Assembly (NCBI RefSeq): GCF_011290505.1
Contig: NZ_JAANPV010000005.1
Coordinates: forward strand, 124,001 to 188,000
Source of the DNA: Paenalcaligenes suwonensis
Lineage (GTDB): Bacteria > Pseudomonadota > Gammaproteobacteria > Burkholderiales > Burkholderiaceae_B
Direction: 5' to 3'
DNA: 64,000 bases
Shown here: piece by piece, positions 29,306 through 38,439 of the stretch
Layout: each line of letters begins with the position of its first letter
Numbering within the stretch: the stretch's first letter is position 1
The notes under the pieces: model-generated
What the model was told of the DNA's origin: nothing
Seen by the model: only the letters and a program-made list of their open reading frames with translations
The model's database searches: none
Program-made: the position numbers and the translations under genes

Positions 29306-31900
29306 TTAAGCAGCGCCTGCTTTCTGGTCAAACACGAAACTACCGTCTCTCCAGTCTACAGGTACTACATCATCTTCACCGAACTGGCCTTCCAAGATCA
29401 GTTTAGCCACTGGGTTCTCGATGTTCTGCTGGATAGCTCGTTTCAGCGGTCTAGCACCAAACAATGGATCGAAACCAACTTTTGCCACTTCAGCCAAGGC
29501 AGCATCGCTAACTTCCAACTGCATACCTCTGTCTGCCAAACGTTGTGCCAAACGTTGCAACTGGATTTTGGCAATAGATTGAATCTGCGCCTCGCCCAGT
29601 GCGTGGAACACCACAACTTCGTCAATACGGTTCAAGAACTCTGGACGGAAAGAGAGTTTGACCTCTTCCCATACCGCAGACTTCACTTTCTCGTAAGGTT
29701 CGCCCACCATTTCTTGGATGTGATGAGCACCCAAGTTAGAGGTCATGATCACCACGGTATTACGGAAATCTACTGTTCTACCTTGGCCATCAGTCAGGCG
29801 ACCGTCGTCCAGCACCTGCAGCAAGATGTTAAACACATCAGGGTGAGCTTTTTCTACCTCGTCCAGCAAAATCACACTATAGGGTTTGCGACGTACGGCT
29901 TCTGTTAAGTAACCGCCTTGTTCGTAACCCACATAGCCCGGAGGCGCACCAATCAGTCTCGCTACGGAATGTTTCTCCATAAACTCTGACATATCAATAC
30001 GAATCAAATGATCTTCAGAGTCAAACAGGAAGGCAGCCAAAGCTTTAGTCAGCTCGGTTTTACCCACGCCGGTAGGACCTAAGAACAAGAACGAACCATA
30101 CGGTTTAGAAGGATCAGCCAGACCAGCACGTGAACGTCGAATAGCATCAGCCACCAACGATACCGCTTCATTCTGGCCCACCACACGCTCTTCAAGGTGC
30201 TGTTCCATATTCAGCAGTTTTTCACGCTCGCCTTGCATCATGCGCGAAACAGGAATACCTGTAGCACGTGATACCACCTCAGCAATCTCTTCTGTACCTA
30301 CCTGCGTACGTAAAAGCTTAGGTTTGTCTTCCAATTTGTCTTTGGAATGCTCGGCGGTAGCCAAACGGCCCTCTAGCTCGGGCAACTTACCATACTGCAA
30401 CTCAGCCAACTTATCGAACTGGCCTTTGCGTTGCAGCTCAGCCATTTCTGCTTTTAACTGTTCAATTTCTTCCTTAATGGATTGCGTACCTTGCACGGCC
30501 GCTTTTTCGGCTTTCCAAACCTCTTCAAAGTCGTTGTACTCGCGTTGCAAACGCTCCAGCTCTTCTTCGATGGTTGCTAAACGACGTTGTGACGCATCGT
30601 CGGTTTCCTTACGCACCGCTTCGCGCTCAATCTTGAGCTGAATCATGCGTCGGTCTAGCCTATCCATCACTTCAGGCTTAGAGTCGATTTCCATACGAAT
30701 ACGGGCAGCGGCTTCGTCAATCAAGTCAATCGCTTTATCCGGCAGGAATCTGTCGGTAATGTAACGGTTAGACAGCTCAGCAGCAGCCACAATCGCGGGG
30801 TCAGTAATCGCCACACCGTGGTGCAGTTCATAACGCTCACGCAAACCACGCAGGATCGCAATGGTGGACTCTACATCAGGCTCATCCACCAACACTTTTT
30901 GGAAACGGCGCTCTAACGCAGCATCTTTCTCTATGTATTGACGGTACTCGTCCAGCGTGGTTGCACCAATACAGTGCAGTTCACCACGGGCCAGCGCGGG
31001 TTTCAGCATATTGCCAGCATCCATCGCACCCTCAGCTTTACCTGCCCCCACCATGGTGTGGATCTCATCAATGAAGAGAATGGTCTTACCCGCATCTTGA
31101 GACAGTTCTTTCAATACGGCTTTCAGACGCTCTTCAAATTCACCACGGTATTTAGCACCGGCCAGCAAGGCGGCCAAATCCAATACCAACACCCGTTTGT
31201 TTTTCAGGTTCTCAGGCACCTCGTTATTCACGATACGCTGAGCCAAACCTTCCACAATCGCGGTTTTACCCACACCAGGTTCACCAATCAACACAGGGTT
31301 GTTTTTGGTTCTACGTTGCAGGATTTGAATAGAGCGACGGATTTCATCGTCACGTCCAATCACAGGGTCCAACTTGCCCAAACGTGCGCGGTCTGTCAGG
31401 TCAGTGGTGTATTTGGACAACGCTTCACGGTTGGCATCGCCTTCCGCATCGTTTACCGATTCACCACCACGAACTGCTTCTATCGCAGCCACCAATGCTT
31501 GTTCATTTAAACCCGCTTCTTTTAATAACCTACCGGCCTGCCCTTTATCTCGGCTTAATACCAATAAGAATAATTCGCTAGCAATATAGGTATCACCGCG
31601 AGAGGTAGCTTCTTTTTCAGTTAGCGCTAATGCACTTTGCAATTCGCGACTAATATTTAAATTCACATCACCAGAAGAAATCTGCGGTAATGCATCAATC
31701 GCTTTTTTCACTTCCGCTTGTAAGCGGGGCACGGCCACACCTGCACGCGCCAATAGACTGCCTGCTCCGGAATCCACGTCAGCCAACAAAGCTGCTAATA
31801 CGTGTACAGGTTCCAGATATGAATTGCCCTGTTGCAATGCCAAACTTTGGGCATCTGCCAAAGCTTGTTGGAATTTTGTCGTTAATTTATCAATTCGCAT
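29306..31900 (-). CDS. clpB: Chaperone ClpB (Hsp100 disaggregase)
   Basis: ClpB, with DnaK, rescues aggregated proteins after heat stress. The 864-residue product has the N domain ([22 protein letters not shown]), the first AAA+ domain with Walker A GEPGVGKT near residue 206, the long coiled-coil middle domain (about 405-530), and the second AAA+ domain with GPTGVGKT near residue 605. Length matches E. coli ClpB (857). The N-terminal ATG gives the full N domain. A heat-shock type promoter can be proposed upstream. Confidence 0.97.
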   Translation of the reverse strand: MRIDKLTTKFQQALADAQSLALQQGNSYLEPVHVLAALLADVDSGAGSLLARAGVAVPRLQAEVKKAIDALPQISSGDVNLNISRELQSALALTEKEATSRGDTYIASELFLLVLSRDKGQAGRLLKEAGLNEQALVAAIEAVRGGESVNDAEGDANREALSKYTTDLTDRARLGKLDPVIGRDDEIRRSIQILQRRTKNNPVLIGEPGVGKTAIVEGLAQRIVNNEVPENLKNKRVLVLDLAALLAGAKYRGEFEERLKAVLKELSQDAGKTILFIDEIHTMVGAGKAEGAMDAGNMLKPALARGELHCIGATTLDEYRQYIEKDAALERRFQKVLVDEPDVESTIAILRGLRERYELHHGVAITDPAIVAAAELSNRYITDRFLPDKAIDLIDEAAARIRMEIDSKPEVMDRLDRRMIQLKIEREAVRKETDDASQRRLATIEEELERLQREYNDFEEVWKAEKAAVQGTQSIKEEIEQLKAEMAELQRKGQFDKLAELQYGKLPELEGRLATAEHSKDKLEDKPKLLRTQVGTEEIAEVVSRATGIPVSRMMQGEREKLLNMEQHLEERVVGQNEAVSLVADAIRRSRAGLADPSKPYGSFLFLGPTGVGKTELTKALAAFLFDSEDHLIRIDMSEFMEKHSVARLIGAPPGYVGYEQGGYLTEAVRRKPYSVILLDEVEKAHPDVFNILLQVLDDGRLTDGQGRTVDFRNTVVIMTSNLGAHHIQEMVGEPYEKVKSAVWEEVKLSFRPEFLNRIDEVVVFHALGEAQIQSIAKIQLQRLAQRLADRGMQLEVSDAALAEVAKVGFDPLFGARPLKRAIQQNIENPVAKLILEGQFGEDDVVPVDWRDGSFVFDQKAGAA

Positions 31901-32233
31901 GTTGCCTTACTCTAAGTAATGTGCAGAATCTTGCGTTGAGTATTCACAGACTGCACCAGATTAATTTCGCTTGACTTATAGATGATGTCAAAGAGTCAAA
32001 CTTCAAGAGGCGTTAAAAATCATTTATGTGCTTATTTGCATTTTATTACAATTATTGCAAGCCTCTAAAATAAAAGAAAAAGCAAAACCCTTGATGTTTC
32101 AAAAAGAGCTTTTAAATACGCTAGAATAGCAAGTGTGGCACTTCACTCCGAAGTGCGATTTTTACGCTGTGCTTGATTACAGCATCTGGTTACGGTTTAC
32201 CGTCCAGAGTGTTTTCAGACACAGCCGCTTTCT
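31901..32233. other. Divergent region between clpB and fnr
   Basis: This 333-base spacer holds the putative clpB heat-shock promoter and a possible fnr promoter with -10 TAGAAT at 32122-32127. After that, the fnr leader can form three small hairpins: GCACTTC/GAAGTGC (about 32138-32156), GCTGT/ACAGC (about 32167-32184), and CTGG..ACGG/CCGT..CCAG (about 32188-32208). TTGATGTTTCAAAA (32091-32104) is a poor match to an Fnr box. No gene is seen. Confidence 0.5.
31976..32007 (-). promoter_or_regulatory. Putative heat-shock (sigma-32) promoter of clpB
   Basis: Read on the minus strand, CTTGAAG (32007-32001) is followed about 16 bases later by CATCTATA. The first box matches the sigma-32 -35 consensus CTTGAA; the second only partly matches CCCCATNT and could equally be a sigma-70 -10. 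The call rests on box similarity plus the known heat-shock control of clpB. Confidence 0.4.
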
Positions 32234-32959
32234 ATGCAAAAACGAATCTCTGTCAATCACGATGCTATACGTTGCTCATCCTGCATGCTGAATGAAATCT
32301 GCTTGCCGCTTGGGATGTCCAGCCACGACCTACAAAAGCTGGATGATCTGGTCAAGGAGCGTATACGTCTGAGCAAAGGCTCTGTCCTGTTCCATCTTGA
32401 TGATGAAGTGGACGCAATCTACGCATTGCGCACCGGCAGTATCAAGACACAACTGGAAGATGCTTCTGGCCAAGTGCAAATCACCGGCTTTTTACTGCCA
32501 GGTGAAATTATTGGTATGGATGGTTTACTTAATAACCGCCATGTCTCGCACTCCATTGCCTTGGAAGACAGCGAAGTCTGTGTCATGCCATTAAACGAAC
32601 TGGATAAACTGTCGTTGCAACTGCCTATCTTGCAGCAGCAACTACGCCGTTTGATGAGCAAAGAAATCAACCGTGCCCATACCCTTATCATGAATCTGGG
32701 TGCACTACGCTCTGAGCAGCGTTTAGCGGCCTTCTTGATTAATCTTTCGCAGCGTTTGTCTACCTTGGGTTACTCCCCTTACCAGTTCATTTTGCGCATG
32801 AGCCGGGAAGAAATCGGTAACTTTTTAGGCCTAACACTGGAAACGGTTAGCCGTTTGTTTTCTCGCTTTGCACGCGAAGGTCTGTTACGCATTCAACAAC
32901 GCGAAGTCATGATCTTAGACCTACCTGCCCTGCAAGCCATGGCCGGGGTCGACTGCTAA
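32234..32959 (+). CDS. fnr: Fnr-type oxygen-sensing transcriptional regulator
   Basis: Fnr senses oxygen loss through a [4Fe-4S] cluster and switches on anaerobic or microaerobic genes. The 241-residue product has the cluster cysteines Cys14, Cys17, Cys23 and Cys116, spaced as in Fnr, a cyclic-nucleotide-type beta barrel (residues 35-120), a long dimerisation helix, and a helix-turn-helix with MSREEIGNFLGLTLETVSRLFSRF, where the ETVSR contact residues predict binding to TTGAT-N4-ATCAA. It neighbours the cbb3 oxidase cluster, its likely target. In Bordetella the gene is called btr. Confidence 0.95.
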   Translation: MQKRISVNHDAIRCSSCMLNEICLPLGMSSHDLQKLDDLVKERIRLSKGSVLFHLDDEVDAIYALRTGSIKTQLEDASGQVQITGFLLPGEIIGMDGLLNNRHVSHSIALEDSEVCVMPLNELDKLSLQLPILQQQLRRLMSKEINRAHTLIMNLGALRSEQRLAAFLINLSQRLSTLGYSPYQFILRMSREEIGNFLGLTLETVSRLFSRFAREGLLRIQQREVMILDLPALQAMAGVDC

Positions 32960-33003
32960 TACGCGTTTGCCTCTGTTACGCACAACACCTTAGTTGTTGC
33001 ACC

Positions 33004-33039
33004 ATAAAAAAATCCCACGCTAAAACGTGGGATTTTTTA
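33004..33039. terminator. Bidirectional terminator between fnr and ccoH
   Basis: AATCCCACG and CGTGGGATT enclose a CTAAAA loop, with A-run left and T-run right. It serves the converging fnr and cco units. Confidence 0.9.
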
Positions 33040-33055
33040 TTGCTATCCGCTGTGT

Positions 33056-33289
33056 TTATTCAGCTTCTACTACCGCTGGAGCTTCTGGTGCCGCATCTCG
33101 TGTAACAACTAAGCCGCGCTTCTGGCCACCGTCGTTAATGGTTTCGCTCACACCTGTAGGCTGCAATACCAACGCAATAGTGATGAAACAGCCCACCATT
33201 GCAAGGAAAGGGCCAGCCATTAAGATCCATGGCCATGGCTCTTTAAACCACGGTTGAGTATCCAATTCCTGATCAACTGCATTTGCCAT
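33056..33289 (-). CDS. ccoH: Short FixH/CcoH-like membrane protein
   Basis: FixH (CcoH) is a membrane protein needed for assembly or stability of cbb3 oxidase. This 77-residue product keeps the family N-terminus (QPWFKEPWPWILMAGPFLAMVGCFITIALVL), one transmembrane helix, and a short QKRGLVVTRD segment reminiscent of the YKRGLxINRD motif. It then ends with an Ala/Pro/Glu-rich tail. Usual FixH proteins are about 150 residues with a periplasmic domain, which is missing here. A terminator follows directly, so the gene does not continue. It has a good AAAGGA ribosome site and follows ccoG by 26 bases. Confidence 0.75.
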   Translation of the reverse strand: MANAVDQELDTQPWFKEPWPWILMAGPFLAMVGCFITIALVLQPTGVSETINDGGQKRGLVVTRDAAPEAPAVVEAE

Positions 33290-33315
33290 GATGGGTCCTT
33301 TATCTAGCGTGCACC

Positions 33316-34824
33316 TTAACGTGGCACATAAAAACGGGTTTTCTCACTGATGAACTCTTCACCGGAATCCGCATCTGCAGACTTACGAGCGGTAATCACA
33401 ATGTCGTGCATCCCCTCTTTCAAGCCCACATCTACCGGAACCTGTACGTGCACAGGAATCAGCTCATTTGTGGCCGCTGGAACAACGACCTCTGAGCTGC
33501 CACCGCTCACCGTACTAATAGTGATACCAGAGAACCCTTCCGCACCAAGTTCAATACGCATAGGTTGTTCTGATTTGTTCATCATTTGCAGTCTGTAGAT
33601 GTTCTCTATATGACCGCCTGGCACTTCACGCCCCATTACCCCTCGATCTCGAATCACATCCATGTGCAGATCATTACGGGCCATCAGCGAGTAAACCGCT
33701 GCTACAGTAATAAGGCTCAAAATGGCAATATACACCAAGATACGCGGCCTAAACATATGCCTACGAACTTGGTCTTGGGTCAGCCTTTCTGTAATAGCAC
33801 GACCCGAGGTATAACGGATTAAGCCTTTAGGATAATCCAGTTTTTCCATTACATCATCACAGGCATCGACACAGGCCCCGCAACCAATACACATGTATTG
33901 CAGCCCTTCTCGAATATCGATGCCGGTCGGACAGACCTGCACACAGAGGGTACAGTCTACGCAATCCCCTAAGCCTGCCTCTTTATGGTCTACCTTTTTA
34001 GAACGCTTACCGCGTGGCTCACCACGTACATGGTCATAACTCACCACAAAGGTGTCGTCATCCACCATCACACTTTGGAAGCGTGCGTACGGGCACATGT
34101 ATTTACAGATAGCCTCGCGCAGGAAGCCTGCGTTACCCCAGGTAGCAAAACCGTAGAACAACAACCAGAACCACTGCCATGGGCCTAACGTGAAATCCAT
34201 GATCTGAGAACCCAGCTCACGAATAGGCGCAAAATAGCCTATGAACGTAAAGCCAGTCCACAGCGCAATTACTATCCAGAAAAAATGCTTAGTGGCTTTG
34301 AGACGCAGCTTCTTGGCACTCCAAGGTGCTTCATCAAGACGGATACGCGCCATACGGTCGCCTTCCACCTTGCGCTCAACCCACATAAATATTTCGGTAT
34401 ATACCGTTTGCGGACAGGCGTAACCACAGAATAGTCGCCCCGCCATCGCCGTAAAAAGAAACAGCGAGAATGCCGACAAAATTAATATGACGGTCAGGTA
34501 AATAATATCCTGAGGCCACATCACAATGCCGAACATATAGAACTTTCGTGTACCCAGATCAAACAGTACAGCTTGACGGTCATTCCACTGCAACCATGGC
34601 AAACCGTAATAAATAATCTGTGTGAAGAATACAAGGGCGATTCGCCAGTTGGCGAATACCCCTTTTACTGATCGCGCATAGATCTTCTGATTAATATCGA
34701 CGACCTTAACAGCATGAGCGGACGCCTTAGCTGTTACCGGATTGGAGGAAATAGGTGGTTGCCATTCCGGTACCTGCTCTGTATTTCCTTCGTCTGGACG
34801 ACGATGGGGAGCGTCACTACTCAT
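33316..34824 (-). CDS. ccoG: Cytochrome oxidase accessory protein CcoG
   Basis: CcoG (FixG, RdxA) is an iron-sulphur membrane protein that reduces Cu(II) to Cu(I) for insertion into cbb3 oxidase. The 502-residue protein has five hydrophobic segments, a ferredoxin-like domain with CVDCTLCVQVCPTGIDIREG and CIGCGACVDACDDVMEKL (two 4Fe-4S sites), the GYACPQTVYTEIFMWVE and CKYMCPYARFQSVM cysteine pairs, and a C-terminal Ig-like periplasmic domain. GAGG lies six bases before the ATG. It sits 38 bases after ccoP in the oxidase operon. Confidence 0.95.
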   Translation of the reverse strand: MSSDAPHRRPDEGNTEQVPEWQPPISSNPVTAKASAHAVKVVDINQKIYARSVKGVFANWRIALVFFTQIIYYGLPWLQWNDRQAVLFDLGTRKFYMFGIVMWPQDIIYLTVILILSAFSLFLFTAMAGRLFCGYACPQTVYTEIFMWVERKVEGDRMARIRLDEAPWSAKKLRLKATKHFFWIVIALWTGFTFIGYFAPIRELGSQIMDFTLGPWQWFWLLFYGFATWGNAGFLREAICKYMCPYARFQSVMVDDDTFVVSYDHVRGEPRGKRSKKVDHKEAGLGDCVDCTLCVQVCPTGIDIREGLQYMCIGCGACVDACDDVMEKLDYPKGLIRYTSGRAITERLTQDQVRRHMFRPRILVYIAILSLITVAAVYSLMARNDLHMDVIRDRGVMGREVPGGHIENIYRLQMMNKSEQPMRIELGAEGFSGITISTVSGGSSEVVVPAATNELIPVHVQVPVDVGLKEGMHDIVITARKSADADSGEEFISEKTRFYVPR

Positions 34825-34862
34825 GCTTTACCTCAACTTACACAATAATCACACCACAACGC

Positions 34863-35771
34863 TTACTTAGAAGTGTTGTTGCTCAGACCCCATACCCAAC
34901 CAGCCAGCAAACGAATTTGCTCTTCGGTCAGACGGTTTTTCTGGGCTGGCATTTGGTTATCACGACCGTTCAAAATACCTTCAACAATCACGGCCTCTGA
35001 ACTGCCATACAGCCAGTTACCGCTAGTCAGGTCAGGAGCACCCAACAATTGATTGCCTTTAGCATCCGCACCGTGACATGCAAAACATGTTTGTTCAAAC
35101 AGTTTTTTGCCAGACGGTACACGTGATTGGTCATGTGCCAAGCTATTCAAGGAGCGTACATACTGAGCGATGTCGGAAGCCTCACCAGGAGTCAACACAC
35201 CTTTGTGTGCTGTCATGATGCCGCGTCTACCTTCAGTAATGGTATGCAGAATATCCTCAGGCTTACCGCCCCACATCCATGTACTGTCTGTCAGGTTAGG
35301 AAAGCTTGGGCTACCTTGAGCATCAGAACCGTGACACTGCGCACAATTGTTCAGGAACAAACGCTGACCAATAGCACGTGCTTCAGCATCGTCAGCGATT
35401 TGCTCAAGTGGCATCTCACGGAAACGCTCGTAAGTAGGTGCCAAACGGGCGTTAATTTGCTCTTGTTGCGCTTGCACTTCTTTAGCTGCTGAGTAGCTCA
35501 GCATACCTTGGTAACTACCCAGACCTGGATACATGATCAGGTAGCCCAATGCGAAGATACACAGCAACACGTACATCACGGTCCACCAACGTGGCACGTT
35601 TGTATTGAGCTCAGTGATGTTGCCATCCCATACGTGGGAGGATTCTTGCTCTTCCATCGACGGTGATAGCCATGCACGCTGTGTCCATAACAGCCACAGA
35701 CAGAAGGCTATACCCAACAAAGCTATAGCGGAGATATAAATACTCCAGCCTTGATTAAAAAAATCACCCAT
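34863..35771 (-). CDS. ccoP: cbb3-type cytochrome oxidase subunit III (CcoP)
   Basis: CcoP is the dihaem cytochrome c subunit that feeds electrons into the cbb3 oxidase. The 302-residue product has two N-terminal membrane helices (about residues 8-28 and 60-80), then two c-type haem sites, CAQCH and CFACH, each with a later methionine ligand. The frame runs further upstream to 35852, but the conserved start is MGDFFNQGW at 35771, which overlaps the end of ccoQ by eight bases. Confidence 0.96.
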   Translation of the reverse strand: MGDFFNQGWSIYISAIALLGIAFCLWLLWTQRAWLSPSMEEQESSHVWDGNITELNTNVPRWWTVMYVLLCIFALGYLIMYPGLGSYQGMLSYSAAKEVQAQQEQINARLAPTYERFREMPLEQIADDAEARAIGQRLFLNNCAQCHGSDAQGSPSFPNLTDSTWMWGGKPEDILHTITEGRRGIMTAHKGVLTPGEASDIAQYVRSLNSLAHDQSRVPSGKKLFEQTCFACHGADAKGNQLLGAPDLTSGNWLYGSSEAVIVEGILNGRDNQMPAQKNRLTEEQIRLLAGWVWGLSNNTSK

Positions 35772-35931
35772 TCGAACCTCCCTGCTCGTCAGCTTCATCC
35801 GGTAATGCGAACGGAAGCATAGACCCATCATGGTTGGCCTTTTTACGGCCATCCGACCACGCCCAGATCACAATACCAATGAACGTCAAAATGCCAAGTA
35901 TTGTCATCAGACCATTCAAGAATGCAACCAT
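35764..35931 (-). CDS. ccoQ: cbb3-type cytochrome oxidase subunit IV (CcoQ)
   Basis: CcoQ stabilises the cbb3 complex. This 55-residue gene was found by translating the gap between ccoO and ccoP. It reads MVAFLNGLMTILGILTFIGI followed by VIWAWSDGRKKANHD, one transmembrane helix with the WAWS/K-rich cytoplasmic boundary typical of the family. It ends in an acidic tail. It starts 2 bases after the ccoO stop and overlaps the ccoP start by eight bases, so the three are translationally coupled. Confidence 0.9.
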   Translation of the reverse strand: MVAFLNGLMTILGILTFIGIVIWAWSDGRKKANHDGSMLPFALPDEADEQGGSNG

Positions 35932-35933
35932 GA

Positions 35934-36593
35934 TTAGCGTCTCCCTTCGGCTACAGCTTGTTCAGCTGCTGCACGACCTTCAACCCCCATACCTTGCAGA
36001 TAAGCGATCAGCGCATCTTCTTCGGTTTTACCAACCAATTGCTGAGGTGCTTTTTCAATCTGCTCGTCGGTATATGGCACACCAATAATGCGCAGAGCAT
36101 TCATACGTGCACGCACGTCGTCATTTTCTACACTGTTATGTTGCAGCCAAGGGTAAGCCGGCATGTTAGAAGCAGGTTCAGTATCACGTGGATTACGCAG
36201 GTGAATACGGTGCCAGTTATCAGTGTACACACCACCTACACGAGCCAAGTCAGGACCAGTACGTTTGGAACCCCACAAGAAGGGGTGATCGTACACAGTC
36301 TCACCGGCCAGTGAGTAAGGACCGTAACGCTGCACTTCAGATTGCAGCATACGGACTTGTTGGGAGTGACAGCCTACGCAACCCTCACGAATGTAGATAT
36401 CTCTACCTACCAAACGCAGAGGCTCGTAAGGCTTCACGCCTTCTGTGGGCTCAGTCATAGAGTGCTGGAAAAACAGCGGCACGATCTGTACCAAACCCGC
36501 AAAGGAAATCACCAGAATACTGAGCACAATCAGCAAACCAACGTTGCGCTCAATCGTGGCGTGTGTAAAACCTTTTTTCTCAGATGAGGACAT
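35934..36593 (-). CDS. ccoO: cbb3-type cytochrome oxidase subunit II (CcoO)
   Basis: CcoO is the monohaem cytochrome c subunit that carries electrons from CcoP to the catalytic subunit. The 219-residue product has one N-terminal helix ([22 protein letters not shown]) and the haem site [10 protein letters not shown], with [31 protein letters not shown] family sequence after it. The chosen start is [11 protein letters not shown]; an upstream in-frame start at 36650 would overlap ccoN. It lies 10 bases after ccoN. Confidence 0.96.
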   Translation of the reverse strand: MSSSEKKGFTHATIERNVGLLIVLSILVISFAGLVQIVPLFFQHSMTEPTEGVKPYEPLRLVGRDIYIREGCVGCHSQQVRMLQSEVQRYGPYSLAGETVYDHPFLWGSKRTGPDLARVGGVYTDNWHRIHLRNPRDTEPASNMPAYPWLQHNSVENDDVRARMNALRIIGVPYTDEQIEKAPQQLVGKTEEDALIAYLQGMGVEGRAAAEQAVAEGRR

Positions 36594-36603
36594 TGATTGC
36601 TCC

Positions 36604-38088
36604 TTATTCCGTAACAACAGCCGGACCAACGTTAGTCGGACTGATCGCATCAGGGTTAGTCAGCGGAACAACAGGGTTCACACGAGGTTTGCCCCATGCT
36701 GTCAAGAAGACGTTCACGCCCATCATGACAATACCGCAAACAAACATAAAGCCACCCAATGCACGAATTGCATAGAACGGATAAGTTGCTTTCACCCCTT
36801 CGACGAAGCTGTATGTCAACAGACCATCAGGAGCGGTTGCACGCCACATCAAACCTTGCATCACACCGGAAATCCACATCGCGGCGATATACAGCACCAC
36901 ACCCAATGTAGCCACCCAGAAGTGAACTTCTACCAGTTTTGGCAGAGCCATCTGTTTTTGGCCATACAAGCGAGGAATCATGTAGTACAGGGAACCAAAG
37001 GTCACCATCGCTACCCAACCCAACGCACCCGAGTGCACGTGACCGATAGTCCAGTCAGTGTAGTGGGACAGGGAGTTCACTGTGCGGATAGCCATCATGG
37101 AACCTTCAAAGGTAGACATACCGTAGAAGGACAATGAGGTTACCAAGAACTTCAAGATAGGATCTGTACGCAGTTTGTGCCAAGCACCCGACAAGGTCAT
37201 GATACCGTTGATCATACCGCCCCATGATGGAGCCAACAGGATCAGCGAGAAGGTCATACCCAAGGATTGGGTCCAGTCAGGCAAGGATGTGTACAGCAAG
37301 TGGTGAGGACCAGCCCACATGTACGTAAAGGCCAATGCCCAGAAGTGCACAATGGACAAACGGTAGGAGTACACCGGACGGTTAGCTTGCTTAGGTACGA
37401 AGTAGTACATCATCCCCAAGAAGCTCGTGGTCAGGAAGAAACCTACGGCGTTATGGCCGTACCACCACTGCACCATCGCATCTTGCACACCGGCGTAAAC
37501 CGAGTAGGACTTCCACATGGAAACCGGAATTTCCAAGTTATTGAAGATGTGCAATACAGCAATAGTGGTAATGAAAGCACCGTAGAACCAGTTCGCCACA
37601 TAAATGTGACGCACACGGCGTTTAACGATAGTGCCAAAGAACACCACAGCATACGATACCCAGACAATCGTAATCAGGATATCCAGAGGCCATTCCATTT
37701 CAGCGTATTCTTTGCTGCTGGTGAAACCCATAGGCAAAGTAATCAGCGCCCCCAACATCACTAGCTGCCAACCCCAGAAGGTGAAAGAAGCCAGTTTTGT
37801 ACAGTACAGACGTACCTGACAGGTACGTTGAACCACGTAGTACGATGTAGCGAACAGTGCGTTACCGCCGAAGGCGAAAATCACCAAGTTGGTATGTACT
37901 GGACGCAGACGGCCATAGCTAAACCATGGCGTTTCGAAGTTAAGTTCAGGCCAAATCAGTTGCAAGGCAACCAGTAAGCCGACACTCATGCCGATAATTC
38001 CCCAAACCACCGTCATGACAGAAAACTGCCGCACGACACCGTAGTTGAAGACTTCGGCCTGTTTCCCGACTATCTCGGAAGTGCCCAT
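36604..38088 (-). CDS. ccoN: cbb3-type cytochrome oxidase subunit I (CcoN)
   Basis: CcoN is the catalytic haem-copper subunit that reduces oxygen to water at low oxygen levels while pumping protons. The 494-residue protein has 12 predicted helices and the ligand histidines in [39 protein letters not shown] and [12 protein letters not shown]. Length is typical (about 480). It starts the ccoNOQP-G-H unit. An Fnr-like palindrome lies 75-88 bases upstream, fitting microaerobic induction. Confidence 0.97.
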   Translation of the reverse strand: MGTSEIVGKQAEVFNYGVVRQFSVMTVVWGIIGMSVGLLVALQLIWPELNFETPWFSYGRLRPVHTNLVIFAFGGNALFATSYYVVQRTCQVRLYCTKLASFTFWGWQLVMLGALITLPMGFTSSKEYAEMEWPLDILITIVWVSYAVVFFGTIVKRRVRHIYVANWFYGAFITTIAVLHIFNNLEIPVSMWKSYSVYAGVQDAMVQWWYGHNAVGFFLTTSFLGMMYYFVPKQANRPVYSYRLSIVHFWALAFTYMWAGPHHLLYTSLPDWTQSLGMTFSLILLAPSWGGMINGIMTLSGAWHKLRTDPILKFLVTSLSFYGMSTFEGSMMAIRTVNSLSHYTDWTIGHVHSGALGWVAMVTFGSLYYMIPRLYGQKQMALPKLVEVHFWVATLGVVLYIAAMWISGVMQGLMWRATAPDGLLTYSFVEGVKATYPFYAIRALGGFMFVCGIVMMGVNVFLTAWGKPRVNPVVPLTNPDAISPTNVGPAVVTE

Positions 38089-38162
38089 TTGCTTCCCCTA
38101 TAACACTAACATTACAAAATTAATCTCCTGAGCCATGATCGCTCATGCTCGGCCGTTGCTCC

Positions 38163-38176
38163 CTGATCTTAATCAG
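38163..38176. promoter_or_regulatory. Fnr-like box upstream of ccoN
   Basis: CTGAT-CTTA-ATCAG matches the Fnr consensus TTGAT-N4-ATCAA at 8 of 10 positions, keeping the TGA/TCA core, and is part of a longer palindrome CCCTGAT...ATCAGGG. It lies between ccoS and ccoN, 75 bases before the ccoN start. It would fit activation of ccoN by the Fnr protein encoded nearby. Inference from motif only. Confidence 0.5.
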
Positions 38177-38244
38177 GGAACTTATTATTAGTGTGGTAAT
38201 TGTGTGGATTTATACCAACTGCCACACATCCTCACAAATACACA

Positions 38245-38421
38245 CTATTTCTTGGTGCGCTCCACATCCCTGTGCGTACTGTCATCATCTTTTAGTATTG
38301 ATTCGCCAGCGGATTGGGAGTTTTCAAATTGTCCAGCAAAGATAGCCCACCATAGAGCCACCCCAATCATGATCACAAACAGCAACGAGATCGGAATCAG
38401 GAGAAACAGTGACTCAAGCAT
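38245..38421 (-). CDS. ccoS: cbb3 oxidase maturation protein CcoS
   Basis: CcoS is a small membrane protein needed for cofactor insertion into cbb3 oxidase. This 58-residue gene was read from the gap between ccoI and ccoN. It begins MLESLFLLIPISLLFVIMIG, continues VALWWAIFAGQFENS, and ends with a charged KDDD tail, matching the family pattern of one helix, WW-A-x-x-GQF, then the acidic segment. It starts 18 bases after the ccoI-like gene and precedes ccoN by 156 bases. Confidence 0.9.
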   Translation of the reverse strand: MLESLFLLIPISLLFVIMIGVALWWAIFAGQFENSQSAGESILKDDDSTHRDVERTKK

Positions 38422-38439
38422 GGTGTACCACCTTTTGGA

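Noticed and set aside
29303-29908. 201-codon frame opposite clpB
   Set aside because: Lies wholly within clpB on the other strand; a shadow of a strongly conserved gene.
32091-32104. Possible Fnr box before fnr (TTGATGTTTCAAAA)
   Set aside because: Only the left half matches the consensus; the right half does not.
35772-35852. Longer N-terminus for CcoP
   Set aside because: This stretch is the ccoQ gene read in another frame; CcoP starts at 35771.
36445-37137. 230-codon frame opposite ccoO and ccoN
   Set aside because: His-, Thr- and Cys-rich translation with no family pattern; antisense to conserved oxidase genes.
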